Of a stretch of 64,000 nucleotides of DNA, positions 25,081 to 36,533 are shown piece after piece (the stretch's first letter is position 1; every line of letters starts with the position of its first letter). Source of the DNA: Andrena cerasifolii (lineage: Eukaryota > Arthropoda > Insecta > Hymenoptera > Andrenidae). The DNA is taken from positions 22,271,433-22,335,432 of the forward strand of contig NC_135120.1 of NCBI RefSeq assembly GCF_050908995.1, read 5' to 3'. The position numbers and the translations under genes are program-made. The notes under the pieces were generated by a model, which was given only the letters and a program-made list of their open reading frames with translations, searched no databases and was not told the DNA's origin.

Positions 25081-25103
25081 TTAAACCCCGATCGTTGTTA
25101 CAG

Positions 25104-28100
25104 CCAGCAATGAGCAGCACGACAAGGACAGCCTGAACGAGACTGGAAGCACAACAGGTGGCACCGTGGAGGGTGCACCCGGAGGAGCCCCTAGCAGGGG
25201 TGAGAGGGTGACCGAGGCTGGCGCAACGACTCCCCAGACAGCGAGGTCCGCGGCCCCCTCCAGATCTTTGGTCTCCAGGATCCTTTCTAGGACACGATCA
25301 TCCAACGATCTCTTGGACCACTCCGAGCCCTTGTAAGACACGATCGCTTGCAGCCCAGCCGGGGTAGATGACGTAGATGCAGGCGTAATTTATGAACGAT
25401 CTAGAGTGGAATAATTAAAGTCACCACAAGCTTCCGCGTGTAACGGTCGTACCTGCGATCTTCACGTCGCGTGAATGAGGTGGAAACGGGGCACCTTGTA
25501 GTTTATGTTTACCATAAAACTGAGGACAGCAGTATCTAGGCCAAAGCTGACGCGGAGGTTTTTCCATTGTGGGTTACAGTTCTCAATTATGGGTCGTCCT
25601 CTCGAACGTCTACGGCCAGCTGATCGTGGTGCTGATGATCGCTCTGTGCCTGGCGGAAGTGATGGACACACCTGTGCCTCTCCTCAGTTTGCAAGTAAGT
25701 TTCTAACGTTTGCCTGGGACAAGTATCTCGGGAGTCTTCCAGCATCACCTAAAAGGAAGAGTTTGTTTAGAAGGTTGAAGCGTTACAATTGATCTCGGCG
25801 TTACCTCAATGCGCTTGCCTATAGGCGTGTTAAAAATCGACCTACCCAAACGCGCCGGACACGATCACTGTTTTAACGACGCTAGAAGGAGAGAAGAAGC
25901 AGGCGTCAGATGGTATTCCGGGTCATAAACCGTGGAATATTATAGCGGCAACCGGGGAGAGATGCCTCGTAAAATCGCGATAGGAAACGAACGTCACCCA
26001 TTCTACAGTATTTCATGTGGTAATCAAAGAACAGATACTGCTATCCGTTGAGCATTGCACAGCTGCGGTTTAACTAGCTATGCGTAACTTCGTGAGCGCC
26101 GCGCGGCTGCTGGCCGTTCCCATATCCTCTCGTTCACTCTGCAGATATTAAACACCCAGCTCTTCCGTTCGAGGACTTTACGATCGGTTCACCTAGGATT
26201 TTTCATTGAAGCGGTAGGTAACGGTAGAGTAGCCTAAGGTGCACTTATAATCACGTTCGACTGTTAATATCCTCGGGCTAGAGGGGAGCTTCAGGATTGT
26301 GCTGGCACTGGTAAAAGAGATTCAAGGGTTCTTATAAAAATCCACGAGTCACCGCTTAATTGCAACGATTGAGAATTGACCCATTAAGTGGGCATCGTAT
26401 GGTCTCGAGATGTATTGTGATTAATTTGTGAAAGGTAGCGGTGGATGAAGGATACGAGGGATCGCGGTGAGAATCAATCTGGGACGATGCTGGAAAAGCA
26501 AACAGCTAGCGGTGTTCCGACGATTTCAGTTGAAACGGCATTCATAATTGCGCGCGATTCTGCTCGCTTCACCGTGCACCGTTTTTCGTGTAAATTGTGG
26601 ATCGGTTCGAATCGAGATGTCGACAAGTTACCGTAACCGTAACTCCGAGAATTGAAAGCACGATACCCTGTAACGGCCGGCGAGGATGCTTCAGAGCACG
26701 ATGAACTCGTCAGGCTGTGGAGATCCCGATCGTTATTGATGGTTGAGAATCATGACGTACCTGAAATCGTACTTTATCCGTTCATAGACTCGGTCTACTC
26801 GCCAGAAGTTTCCTATAACTTACAAGGGAAGATCCCGAACCCGAAAATTAAAAAAGTTCTGAAACTTTGTGAATATGTAGGGGACTTCCTCCTGATTACA
26901 ACGCAATTTTTCTTTGCTGCACAAATTCACTCTAAGCGGGTGCAGTTGACCCCTGAAAATCCGGTTATTTTCCGATTTTATGTTATAATTCGTGAACTGT
27001 TAAATAATTTTTTTACCAAATGCTAGATCTAATTAAAAGAAGTAACTTTTGTCTTGAAACTTCTTTCCTACCTCTTACAGATTCAGAGTTACAAAATAAA
27101 ATCGGAAAATAGCCGAATTTTCAGGGGTTAACTGCACCCCCTTAGAGTGAATTTGGGCAGTAAACAAAAATTGCGTTATAATCGGGAGGAAATTCCCTAC
27201 ATATTCGCAAAGTTTCAGAATTTTTTGAATTTCTGGGTTCGGGATGTTCCCTTGTTAGTTGATACAGGAGGATGGCTTCCTGCCATGACAGTAAAACAGG
27301 CACTACTAATACTACTATGATCTACTGTTTAGTAGTATTACAGTATTACAGTCAGAATTGGAATAAACGTTAAATTCCACTTAATAGTTACTGAAAATAA
27401 CGACATAACTTTATCTCCCATTCAAGTTCACTGATCCCCTTAGAGCAGTGTTTCCCAACCTTTTTTGAGTCGCGATCCCCTTTTATAAGGTGAGGCAAAT
27501 ATTCCCTTCCTTTCATTTATGAATAATCAGTGTTACATCATTAGTAGACCACGGCAATGTATCCATATTAAAATAAATAAGTGCTAAAATCGTCAACTAA
27601 AAATAACCGTGGCGACCGCCCAGAAAACACTTCGCGAGCCACAGGTTGGGAAGCACTGCCTTAGGGGTTCCTCCATGTTAACCCTTTGACTACATCATAG
27701 TAGACATTTATTACAGTGGATATTTATTGTCACCCCGTCATTGTCCCTCATTTATTTTAATCCACGATAATCCCCCGATTTCCCAGGGCGTGTTCCTGAT
27801 GTACCTCTACGTGGGAAGCATAGCGGTGATCATCAGCATCTACATATGGGTGTTGGTGGACAGCTGTGGAAGTCTCGGTAGCAGTAGCAGCGGCGTCGAA
27901 GACGCTGAACTCGGTGGCACCTCTTTAACCAGGTTCGGGTCCCTGAAGCGGGCGCACATCTCGCGATCCAGAACAGCCCCGACCAGTTTCTACATTCGGG
28001 TGGGAGCGCTCCGTGAGTTTTCTTTCAAAGCCCCTCGGCGTTCGTTAACCGTCGTGGAGAAGCACAGAGCACGGTGAAGTGATAATATTTTCACAGTCTT

Positions 28101-29737
28101 CGGCCTGGCGACCCTCGTCTTCAACGGGCTGGAGATGGCGATGCACTCGATGATGCAGGGCGCGGAATGCTTGAGCGACGTGGTCTTCGTGCACCCCGTT
28201 CTTCACGGGCTCTTCACGTTCCTGCAAATGCACTTCCTGTTCGTGAACTCGCAAGTGAGTACATGGATAACGAATAGAGACATGTTTCTGCACGTCTCCT
28301 TGAACTTTTCTTGGTATTTCTGGACCCGACGGTGGATATAGAGTCAATACTAATAGCTGTAGTTGCGTGCAGGTTCTTGTAGAGAAATTCGGTTTAGCTG
28401 CAAGATTCGGATTTATTCACCTAGCCGCCACTAACATCGCTGTTTGGATTCGACTGGTGATCTGGGACTCAGCCCAGGAATGGACCTACTTCGTCCACAT
28501 GGCGCAACGAGGGCTGCACAATGCTGCCTCTCCGCTGAATCTCCGAGGATTCCCAGCGTCCCTGATAAGACACACTAGGGACTTGATAGGTGTGTTCTCA
28601 AGCCCTTGAGGAATAACTTCGGGTTCCAATATTAAGGATACTTTCGCAGGGTGCTCCAAATTACCTGTTTTCTTTCAGACCACTCCCCAATAGACAAAAC
28701 TGTCTTCCACCCCTATCAACCTATTTCAAACGAACAGATCTCCCAAGTGATCGCCCTGCAGGAGTGCTTGAACACGAACACGTTGGGACAGTTGTGGACA
28801 TCCAGCATGCCATTCCTATATCCATTTATCGTCCAGTTCAGGTGTGTATCAGCTAGCATCGCGCGTGGAAGATTTAATTAACAGTTGAGCTCTGTGTTTC
28901 AGCTTGATCGCCGCTGCAGTCACGTTTGTAATGGGCCAGAATGTCGGACGCAATCGGTTGTCGCACAAGCAAAAGTTTCACGGCAGCAAGGACCTGTCGA
29001 GTCACACCAAAGTTGGTTGCGACGGGTCCAGTAAGGGTCTGTTCCTTGGCATACTCTGTATGGTCGCTGGCATAGTGGTTATCCTGATATTCCTCGTTGT
29101 AAGAGAGGACGAGCACTTCCCATCAGCCACTTTGACCTGGTTAACCTGCGGCACTCTGATCACCATCCTGGCGTTGAGCAGCCTGATGACGGCCAGCGGG
29201 CTCGTTCAAGTTCGTCAGATGTCCGTGGTGACGAGAGCGCCGGCTGCCTTGGACAGTTTGCTATCAAACGTTGCTCTGTTCGGGGTCCAGCTGTATTCCG
29301 TTTTCACCATCGTGGTGTCCGCCTGCTCTCTGGCCATACTGAAGGGCGAATCCGACGAGACTCGGGCGAGGCACATCATGCTCCTCGTTGCGTCGATCTT
29401 GCAGCTGGCTCAGTGCTTCGCCCAGAGCACTCTGATAGCGGAGGCCTCGAAGCGCTCCTGCATAACGCGCTTCCAAATAATAGCGAAACCCGCCAGGCAG
29501 GTGATCACCTTCCTGCTGTTCAGCAACTCCGTTCTGTGGGCCTTCGACACTGTGATTACGCAGAACTGGATCTCGCAGGAGCTGCAGCTGAGATTCTTCG
29601 GCGTGCTCGCGTGGGGCGTGATATCTAGGATCGGCCTTCCGTTGTTGATCTTCTACCGGTTCCACAGTTGCGTGCTGCTCCTGGAAGCGTGGAACAAGTG
29701 CTATAGAATGCCGAGGGGGGAACATCCGCTCAACTGA
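25104..29737 (+). CDS. Otopetrin-family proton channel, membrane core
   Basis: Seven exons join in phase: 25104-25332, 25580-25694, 27787-28012, 28097-28254, 28373-28589, 28679-28841 and 28903-29737 (stop TGA). The first ends with a cytosolic Ser/Arg-rich segment (SLVSRILSRTRSSNDLLDH). The second opens the membrane domain (LWVVLSNVYGQLIVVLMIAL); further hydrophobic helices follow in each exon, including NGLEMAMHSMMQG, HPVLHGLFTFLQMHFLF and the last exon's many helices up to ISRIGLPLLIFYRFHSCVLL. This order and the final FYRFHS motif are typical of insect otopetrins (OtopLa/b/c), which form dimeric two-repeat, 12-helix proton channels used in acid sensing. With the 8447 exon the protein would have 1,007 residues. 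I cannot say which insect paralogue it is. Introns 25695-27786 holds two MITEs. Confidence 0.9.
26823..27254. mobile_element. CAAGGG-family MITE (PIF/Harbinger-like), copy 2
   Basis: Same ends and interior as the copy at 14824, with direct TTA flanks at 26820-26822 and 27255-27257, preceded by C and followed by G. It lies in the otopetrin intron between exons 25694 and 27787. Confidence 0.9.
27446..27658. mobile_element. Short hAT-like MITE, 213 bp
   Basis: The ends CAGTGTTTCCCAACC and GGTTGGGAAGCACTG are inverted repeats, flanked by CCTTAGAG (27438-27445) and CCTTAGGG (27659-27666), an 8-bp duplication with one mismatch. Ends and duplication are typical of hAT elements. It lies in the same otopetrin intron as copy 2 of the CAAGGG family. 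Confidence 0.88.
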
Positions 29738-29848
29738 CGACACAGAATGTCACAACCATGTTCCTCTAGGTTCGTTGCCCGCTATTAAGTAACAAATTGT
29801 CTCACCTCGTGTATCTACTTAACGAACCCACCCATTTTCGGTCCTCAG

Positions 29849-30401
29849 ATTGCAGCAGAGATCGCATCGCTCTTATTGCCGCAGAAAGGTGACGATCGAT
29901 CTGCGGCAGAACGACGAATGGTCCTCCACGATCCAGAGAGCCCCGAAGAGATTGCTCCACCCAAGTTCGCTGATAATGGACACGGTGCGCTTCGTTCCCC
30001 TCGTGGATAATCGGCTCTACTTCGACCCGAATTCCCTGCTCCACGTCGCAGCTTCCTCGATCCATCCTCAGAGCTTGGAGTACGCTGTGCCGTCGCCGAG
30101 AAGAAACATGCAGCGTCATCATCATCACCACCATTCGCATCATCATCATCATCACCACCATCGACATCACAGGAAGCACCGTCGCGTGGTCAGCGATCCC
30201 GGTACGAGAAACTGGAACGCCGCTGACGAAGGGGCGAAACGGCATAGGAGGATGTTCAGCTTCGACACGGGTATTACTGGATCAAGGTTACTGGAGGCAA
30301 GCAGCAACGAGGTTCTACCTCCTGACGAGGCGAACACGTCGACCTTCAGGAAAGTGCCATGGCATCCGAACTTGCACATGCTCAAAATCAGAAGAACGTA
30401 G
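29849..30401 (+). CDS. Histidine-rich open frame, possible alternative otopetrin C-terminus
   Basis: A 184-codon frame (183 residues and stop TAG) follows an acceptor, GGTCCTCAG|A, at 29848. It is open throughout and carries a run of about 20 histidines (30114-30180) followed by basic residues, so it looks coding rather than 3' UTR. If the last otopetrin exon used a GT at 29698 (AACAA|GTGCTA, a weak donor) the reading frame would continue from WNK straight into LQQRSHRS, replacing the last 13 residues. Alternatively it starts at the internal ATG near 29976 as a separate product, or it is UTR that happens to be open. It shows no recognised domain. Confidence 0.45.
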
Positions 30402-32137
30402 CGCGACAAGGCGATCTGCACCATCCGGCTCGCTGTAACGATTCCATAGAGGAGGCATGAAGATTTTTGCGGAGGATCAGAACGAGCTGGTCGTTTCGTC
30501 TCGTTTCTCGATGAACAGTTACAACGAGGCGGTGCCGATTCGATATCGTGCATCGAAGCGAGCGACGATTATCCCTAAGAGTGCAGTACCTTTTGATTTC
30601 ACGTGCAATATTAACGTTCGTTAAGGACTTATTTATCGTTTGTAAGAATTTATTTATTCGTGCCGACCACGCGGGACGCGTGACAGCACGTCGCTGCTAG
30701 CCATCGCGGTTGCAACTTACCTTCTGAAGATCGTTGGGTACGGAGACACGACGCAACCTGTTCTGCGAATTTGTACACGGTGTGATTCGTTTAACGTAAC
30801 AAATGTGGAAGGCACGTTAGGCGAATCACCCTGTACGTGTGATTATCGATGATCGTTCTTGTATATATTTAATCACGATCGTTCTGCTAAATAAGAACGT
30901 TGAATATTTATACAGAACTGTACGATGTATTTATTGAATTCACGGTATATCGTATGACAGTTTATATTCCAACAGACATACTTGAAGCACTATATCTTTC
31001 CCTGAATGCTCAACTCACACCGCCCGTATCATTTTCTTAAATCAAATTACTAACGAAGTATCCTCGATCTGTTAATTATTAATTGAGAAACGTAACAAGC
31101 TTCGCCGAAATTCAGCTTGGAAAACAGTTTTGTTATTCACCCCTAGATATCCATCTATATAAATCACGTGGAGATTGTGAGTTTAGCAAACACTGCACAT
31201 CATGTTTTGTTTATGATACTTGCCATGAACACTCTTTGTCTCTGCTCCGTAGGTATATATACAAATATTAGGTCTGCTGTGTTACCGATGATTCCATCCG
31301 AAACCATACTATCCGTTACGTTTCACACCATCGGCTAACTTCGTACATAGGTTCCCTTAACATCGAAAAATCATTTAAAGTGTCTAATATGCCACATTAT
31401 ATCGTGCGTGAATGTTTCCTTTTTTCTCGATAAACGCAACGACCTTCCTTCGAGCAAAGTGAACAAAATGTTGCATAAAACGCTTAATCGTAGACAATAG
31501 TACGTAGCGAATGTTAAGTAATACAAAGAACGAGACATTTCGTTGGGAAACGAACGCTTTATCACATAGTAGTCGATTATAATTAGGCGAAAATATGTTT
31601 AACACTTACAAAACGAGATTAAAAAAAAAATGAATACAATAGAAATGAAACCTAATATCACTTGTTCGTAGAATAAACGTAGAAAAAGTAAAACTGCAGA
31701 AACATAGAAGACAGGAAGTACAAACGTAGAAACGAATATAAGAGAAACAAGGCTGAGACAGGATCAAGCTGGAACACAGTGGAATCGTTTTGCCAATTGA
31801 TAGATACATTAAAGGATACACTGAATCATAACTGGGCCTTACTATCGTAACAATAATTATCAGTGTAATTCATATTGAGAATGCGACCCTTCTACTGTAG
31901 ATATACAACCGTAGAACTTTTGCAAGTGTGCGAACTCTGGACAGTTCCGAAAGTCGATTGTTTTCAAAATATAGCTTCTTTGGGGTGCGAATAGGTACTA
32001 GATTCCAGCTCGCGAGTAGTTGATCCTGGTCAAAGGAATTGTATCAAGTAGATTCGAGTAGGGGGTCGCTCCAGTACAATGTCCAGACGCGCTATGAATC
32101 ATTGGAGGATAAATTTGAAGGAGGAATATCCAGCTGC
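30402..32137. other. Convergent 3' ends of otopetrin and Hip
   Basis: No gene was recognised. The stretch is A+T-rich and lies between the stop of the plus-strand otopetrin locus and the stop of the minus-strand Hip gene, so both 3' UTRs probably occupy it. An AATAAA on the plus strand lies near 31671. Confidence 0.4.
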
Positions 32138-32691
32138 TTAATCGAGACCATCGTCGTCCTGTGGCTCTGGCTTTGGAGTGGTATTCGGCGCTCCCGGCGC
32201 TCCCTTGGCACCCGGTATGCCACCCACGCCGCCAAATTTCGAGCCCACCATGTTGATAAGCGACATTATCTTCGGATTATTCTGGTACTTCAGGATGTTC
32301 AGCGGATTCGTGCAGATATCATTGAAGGCCTGCCCTACTTCTGGGTCCTGCGCAATGGAAATCAACTGATCATTTCTGCGACTGTCAGACAGTTTCAATA
32401 GGAAAGCATGATCTCAAGGTACGATTTGTGGACTTGAACTACTGTATAGCTGATTGCCTGATTTACCATGAGAGACTTCAGGACGTCTGCATCGCTGAAG
32501 AATTGACTAAAGTCTATTCCTGGGGCCTCCCCGCTGGATTCGGTCTGAGAGAAGCGGCTGTCCTTTGAATCCTTCGAGTCCTTTGAATCCTTCGAGTCCT
32601 TCGAATCCTTCGAGCTTTCCTGTTTCTCGCTCTCCGAGTTCACTTGCGTGTCACGTTTCTCCAGTATCTTGCGCATCTCGATCTCCCGAGC
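32138..32691 (-). CDS. ST13: 3' exons of Hsc70-interacting protein (Hip/ST13)
   Basis: Two minus-strand exons. The first, 32691-32467, begins after CTACTTCCAG and codes ARREIEM-like charged sequence (seen: AREIEMRKILEKRD), a KDS repeat and FSQFFSDADVLKSLM before GTAAAT. The last runs to the TAA at 32138-32140 and codes DPEVGQAFNDICTNPLNI, then KYQNNPKIMSL and SKFGG, the STI1-type DP domain that closes Hip. The tail is acidic (PEPQDDDGLD). The acceptor is uncertain: phase 0 is kept by GCGCAG|GAC (exon 32347-32138) or ATCAG|TTG (32365-32138), while the better-looking site before 32390 breaks the frame. Hip stabilises ADP-bound Hsc70 in the cytosol. The usual Gly-Met-Pro repeat is missing. Confidence 0.78.
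32560..32622 (-). repeat. In-frame Lys-Asp-Ser repeat in Hip
   Basis: A 9-bp unit (AAGGATTCG and the variants AAGGACTCG and AAGGATTCA) repeats about six times, coding KDS repeats. It sits where vertebrate Hip has its Gly-Gly-Met-Pro repeats, and keeps the frame. Confidence 0.85.
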
Positions 32692-33540
32692 CTGGAAGTA
32701 GAAACACGTCATAAAGTACACGTTCATCGCTCAGAGGGAAGCGTTTTAATCAGGAAACTGTTGTACCTAGTAGCTAAACTATTTCCTTGTCATTTTCGAC
32801 TTACGATCCTTAACGATGGGATCTGATTTAGCGTTTAGCACAGGGCAGTTTGAAAATAACATAGAAAGTAATTCCACAGCGATTCAACCCTGAACTTAGC
32901 GTAGGAACAAAACGAGCCACCCTAGTCGCGTAGCTGTTTAGTTAAATTGCGTATCGCCCCCGTTTTCTTAGCCTCGGTCAGTGACCCCGGCTTATCAGTT
33001 ATGTAACTGGTACGCGACACTGTCGATTACCGTTTAATTCAGAGTCCCAATCGCTGAGATTGAAAGGCGGCGTTCGAGAGCGTGGTAACTCGTGCATTCT
33101 GGGGAAACTCTTCGCAACACTAAATCATAAGGAAGTGTCTCACGCCGGTCCAAGATACATTGTGACTTCATACAACCGTAGCCTTATTATAGACCGCGAA
33201 GCAGCCAATCTGGCCAGTAACCTTCGTTTCTAAAAATCGATACACTTCCCGGCTTTGTTACCCCCGTTTACTTAACTCTGATTTCAGCCATCACCAATCC
33301 ACCTGCGAGGCTAATAAACATTTAACGTCACAGAAGTATGCTGCGTACCCTTGAACTGAAGGAAACATTTCTACGGGGTCGTACCCCTCATCGAGATTTC
33401 TCTGATGGGCCATAAAAGACACAGAGGAAACCGCCAGAAACAGAAACCATGTCGGTCCCAGTCCTCTGCATGATTCGAAGGCTACTGAAAACTTTGAAAA
33501 TAGGTACCTTCACCCATCGCGATCCTAAAGCCAGGAATGC

Positions 33541-34122
33541 ACCTGAAAGCTGAGCTAACAAGGAAATATCCCGAACCCGGAAATTCACGAAATTCTGTGA
33601 ATATGTAGGGAATTTTCTCCTGATTACAACGCAATTTTTCTTTGCTGCCCAAATTCACTCTAAGGGGGTGTAATCGACCCCTGAAAATCCGGATATTTTC
33701 CGATTTTTTCTTACAACTCGTGAACTGTAAAATAATTTTTTACCAAATGATAGATTTAATTAAAAGCAGTAACTTTTGTCTCGAGACTTTTTTTCCCATC
33801 TCTTACTGTTCGCGAGTTATAACACAAAATCGGAAAACACCCGAATTTTCAGGGGCTAATTTCACCCCGTTCGAGTGAATTTGGGCAGCAATAAAAAATT
33901 GCGTTGTAATCTGGAGGAAAAGCCTTGCATATTCACAAAGTTTTAGAATTTTTAGAATTTCTGGGTTCGGGATCTTCCCTTGTAAGTTACGCTGTGCTAT
34001 TCCACGCTATGTTGCGCTAAGTTTTAACAAATTATCTTCAATACATCCTTATGGCACCGTCACCACCAAAAGTTAAGCTGTGCTATGTTTTTTATATTTT
34101 ATAGCATAGCATAGACTCCAGG
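33541..34122. mobile_element. GCTATGCTAAG-family MITE, second copy, interrupted
   Basis: The left end ACCTGAAAGCTGAGC is cut off after 15 bp by a CAAGGG-family element (33559-33982). The rest resumes at about 33986 with ATACATCCTTATGGCACC, CCACCAAAAGTTAAGC and the right end ACTCCAGGT. It matches the element at 14701-15424. It lies in the Hip intron, upstream of the sarcalumenin gene. Confidence 0.7.
33559..33982. mobile_element. CAAGGG-family MITE (PIF/Harbinger-like), copy 3
   Basis: Ends CAAGGAAATATCCCGAACCC and its complement, with direct TAA flanks (33556-33558 and 33983-33985) in a C-TAA...TAA-G context. It is nested in the 33541-34122 element. Confidence 0.85.
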
Positions 34123-34456
34123 TGGATCCCCGGTTTAAGAAGTAAAGAAAACCCTGTACATCTTGACGAGGCGAAGGCAAGGAGAAAACGCATTCGATAC
34201 CGAAGCGGCTGTAACCCGCGGGGTCATGAAAATGAAAGGGCCGCGGCGGTGTATCGTGGAGATCCATCGCGGATCGCCTGCCGCGATCGGGGACGCCTTA
34301 GATCAGGGCCGTTGGCGGACGCAGAGGAGAGGTGCATAGATAAGGAGAAAGGGCAAGGAGGAACGGGAGATAGCGGTGGAGAGAGCCGACGATCGCGCGA
34401 GAGAACTTTTGCACGAGGGACCACCACCTTATACGGCGGCGACCCGGGCGTCTAAA

Positions 34457-34463
34457 TATAAAG
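34457..34463 (+). promoter_or_regulatory. Candidate TATA box
   Basis: TATAAAG lies in otherwise G+C-rich sequence and is followed about 25-35 bp later by CTCCTCTCTGTCC. This fits a core promoter for a plus-strand transcript, possibly the sarcalumenin gene with a non-coding first exon. No initiator was confirmed and no transcript evidence is available. Confidence 0.35.
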
Positions 34464-34469
34464 GCGCCC

Positions 34470-36533
34470 GTCGTCCCGACGCTCCTCTCTGTCCGACCGC
34501 GCACGCATTTCGCCGCGAATCTCTTCTCTTTGCTACGTGGTAAGCAGCCACGTTCGGTTGCAATCAGAGCCAGCTGGAATTCTGCTAATATTACGTTACC
34601 GCAGAACCTCCAAACGTGGCGGTTCCCTTTTGTCGACGGACTTCCTGCACGACACAATTTCCAACGCCCCAAACCGCGTTGCTAGATAGAAGACAACCGA
34701 GGGGTCGCGTTATCGCGGAGGTGTTTTAAGAGAATGAATGGAGTTAAGGGTTGTCTTGGTATACTAGAATCTTGTTCCATCAAGTATCTCGAGAAATACG
34801 AGGATCGGAGGGTTGAAGTTCGGTAAACCGAAGTGGGAGTAATATTCAGGGGGGGGGCTACATTTCTGCGTGGTATTTTGAGAACCATCTGCTGGCACTT
34901 CGTGGAGTAATCGTTTGTTTTCTGTGTTCTATTGGTCGGGTTACTGGCGATTTGTTCTTGTGCACGGAGATTCGTGTTAATGGTAGCTGGTCGCTTGATA
35001 ATCGTTGGAACAATGAGGGTTCCAGTAAATTTAGGAATCTGAGATCTACGTATTAAAACGTTGATCTTAGTATCTCGTTTAAATATACAACCCTCTAATT
35101 AGATTACAGGGTTGGTGTACGTTTTTAATTCCCACTCTCCGTATCCCTGAGGAATTTTAGTGCGTGCAAAGTAAATTTGCAGGAATCGTCTCTCAGAGCT
35201 CGAGGAATATGAGCGTCTTCCAACTGTATCTCTTCTGATTCCCATGCCGACCTTGTCCCCGTATCACACGTGTATTTTGGGAATCGAATAACAGCAATGC
35301 TCGCAATTGGCCCGTGTTTGCAACTGTTTAACCAGCGATTTTCGGCGGATCGTTGCTACTTATATCATGGGAATAAATTGCCCACGCGAGTATAACGCGC
35401 GGCGGTATTTATAATCGTAAGTCCCAAGGGCCGTTCGGTTCTAGGAATGTGTTTCCGGTTTTGGGATCGGCGCAGTGTCCCTCCGAAATATCGCAGGATG
35501 AAAAATAGCCGATGACAGGCTTTCGTCGCAAATAAAAAGCGCGGAGCGGGGAAACGAGGTTGAAGATGACGTGGAAGACGGGTCGAAGCGTGTGCAGGAT
35601 CCTCGTACAAGATCTCTAGTCAATGTCTTTGCGGTCTGTCGGCCAGGTAGACCCTCCAAACCCGAGAAAACCGGGCCGCCAAGAGGTATTTTTAAAACTC
35701 CGACTCTACGGCCAGTATCTTCGGATCGCAGGAGATAAAGATACGGTGATTCAGTGGCGGCACAACTCTTGCATACTTCAGAAATTCCACATTTACAGAC
35801 ATTCTCTCTTCCAATTACTTTCCCCAGAATATTGCTCCATCGCTTCGCGATCAAAGTCACAGCTTCCGCGATGAAAACCATCAGTTGGAAAACATTCTTT
35901 GGACTAGCCAATCACTGCTTATGAGCCTGACGATCTATCCTTCGATTCTCAAATTAAACACAGACCCTCGCATTTGCACGCAACCATTTGTATAAAGGTT
36001 CAGTACAGCCTTTGCAGCAAACTTAATTCCTCAAGGCCTCGAGTCTTCCTCCAAGATACGATTCAGTCTCTTCCACGATGCTACAAAAAATATCCACAGA
36101 ACATTCTCTCAACCTCCCCTTTGGAATGCATCCCTTTCCCTCCGCCAAACAAAATCCACGCTAACCTGCCCTTGAGTCTCTTTCTCGAGAGAATTCTCTT
36201 GACTACCCAAACGTTTAATTCTAATTCCAGAGCATCGACTGGATTCAAGGGATACTACATCCCTTCGATATTATCGAAGTGAAAGATCCCGTTAATCGAC
36301 GAGCGTCGAGGCGGATGGGAAAGAGGAATAAAAAAGGAAGGAAGAGAAAGAAAAACAGAGGAAATAGTAGCGTGCGTGGTCTGGCTGTGGGGTGAGAAGT
36401 AGAGGGGCGTCTTCGGGGTTTGGCGGTAGTGACAATGCCAGTTCCTCGCGGGCGAGTTGGAGTCGAAGGCGACTATCGAGTGTAGACGAGCTGCCAGCCC
36501 TGGCTCTCATCGTGTAGTGCCTAGTGAAACGAG
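34470..36533. other. 5' region of the sarcalumenin-like gene
   Basis: Nothing with coding support was found. The 240 bp before the ATG at 36534 are purine-rich and probably 5' UTR or promoter. It lies inside the large Hip intron. Confidence 0.3.
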
